From contig JAPCJV010000101.1 in assembly GCA_027886785.1 (NCBI GenBank), forward strand, positions 1 to 6,726: DNA of 6,726 nt, read 5' to 3'. The position numbers and the translations under genes were made by a program. The stretch's first letter is position 1. Every line of letters starts with the position of its first letter. This DNA comes from Nitrososphaerota archaeon (GTDB taxonomy: Archaea > Thermoproteota > Nitrososphaeria > Nitrososphaerales > CADDZS01). Below are positions 6,531 through 6,726 of this stretch, piece after piece. Under the pieces are notes generated by a model that saw only the letters and a program-made list of their open reading frames with translations, was not told the origin of the DNA and ran no database searches.

Positions 6531-6726
6531 TTAAGCTGCATCTGCAGCGATCTGAGAAACCATCTGTGAAGACGATTTACCCGATTCTATGAACTTTTTC
6601 ACGGACTGGCAGCTGCGCTCTATCCCCATCTCGATTTCTTTCTTGAGCTTCAGCTTGTCGATTGCTTTCCCGAAAATTCCGTACCCCAGCTCATAATCGG
6701 CCTCAAAAGTCAGTTTCGTTTCCTTG
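6531..6726 (-). CDS. SRPBCC-fold protein, C-terminal fragment
   Basis: The reverse strand is open from the right edge to a TAA (complement of 6531-6533), giving 64 residues; the start is outside the window. The fragment reads TKLTFEADYELGYGIFGK, then a charged helix with KLKLKKEIEMGIERSCQSVKKFIE and a Ser/Ala-rich tail. A last beta strand with Glu-Ala-Asp-Tyr-Glu, followed by YGIFGK and a long C-terminal helix ending in a Leu/Val-Lys-Lys pattern, is typical of SRPBCC (START-like, polyketide cyclase/dehydrase or CoxG-like) ligand-binding proteins. The ligand and role cannot be told from this part. It converges on srp19 with only 24 bases between the two stop codons and no clear terminator. Confidence 0.7.
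   Translation of the reverse strand, partial: KETKLTFEADYELGYGIFGKAIDKLKLKKEIEMGIERSCQSVKKFIESGKSSSQMVSQIAADAA

Noticed and set aside
1..6726. CRISPR array, tRNA or rRNA gene, insertion sequence, intein in smc, or novel accessory system
   Set aside because: I saw no regularly spaced repeats, clover-leaf sequence, transposase motifs or intein splice motifs; SMC length and motif spacing are normal, and all genes are core archaeal functions.

Overview
The window comes from an archaeon, most likely a member of the Thaumarchaeota/Nitrososphaeria (ammonia-oxidising archaea and relatives). Pantoate kinase, ribosomal protein S8e and SRP19 are archaeal (S8e and SRP19 archaeal/eukaryotic) proteins. 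The SMC N-terminus (MVHLKKIE...) and the ScpA core (DLRLCGSAALSSALIYRLKV) look like the thaumarchaeal forms as I remember them. Base composition is roughly half G+C by eye, well above the marine Nitrosopumilus type, so a soil or thermal lineage is more likely; this placement is inference.

Layout: (1) 1-696 (+) is the 3' part of pantoate kinase (archaeal CoA synthesis), cut by the left edge. (2) 697-831 is a short intergenic stretch with a hairpin followed by T-tracts and then a Shine-Dalgarno-like GGGGAG. (3) 832-5703 (+) is a tightly packed condensin operon: smc, scpA, scpB. scpA overlaps the end of smc by 8 bases, and scpB starts 11 bases after scpA. (4) After a 78-base gap with a TATA-like box, 5782-6506 (+) encodes ribosomal protein S8e and SRP19, the latter 14 bases downstream. 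(5) 6531-6726 (-) is the C-terminal end of a convergent SRPBCC-type protein, cut by the right edge.

SMC, ScpA and ScpB form one machine: SMC is the coiled-coil ATPase, ScpA the kleisin that bridges the heads, and ScpB the winged-helix partner of ScpA. Together they compact and help segregate the chromosome. S8e and SRP19 belong to translation and protein targeting.

The most notable feature is translation initiation. Of the five genes whose 5' ends lie in the window, only scpB has an ATG start. rps8e and srp19 use TTG. For smc and scpA the conserved N-termini lie upstream of every ATG, GTG and TTG codon in frame, so they seem to start at ATA (832) and CTG (4364), each 3' of a purine-rich ribosome-binding site. 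ATG/GTG/TTG-only gene calling would start smc at 913, losing 27 residues including the first beta strand of the head, and scpA at 4505, losing 47 residues including much of the SMC-binding region. I found no CRISPR array, tRNA, transposon, phage gene or unknown multigene system.
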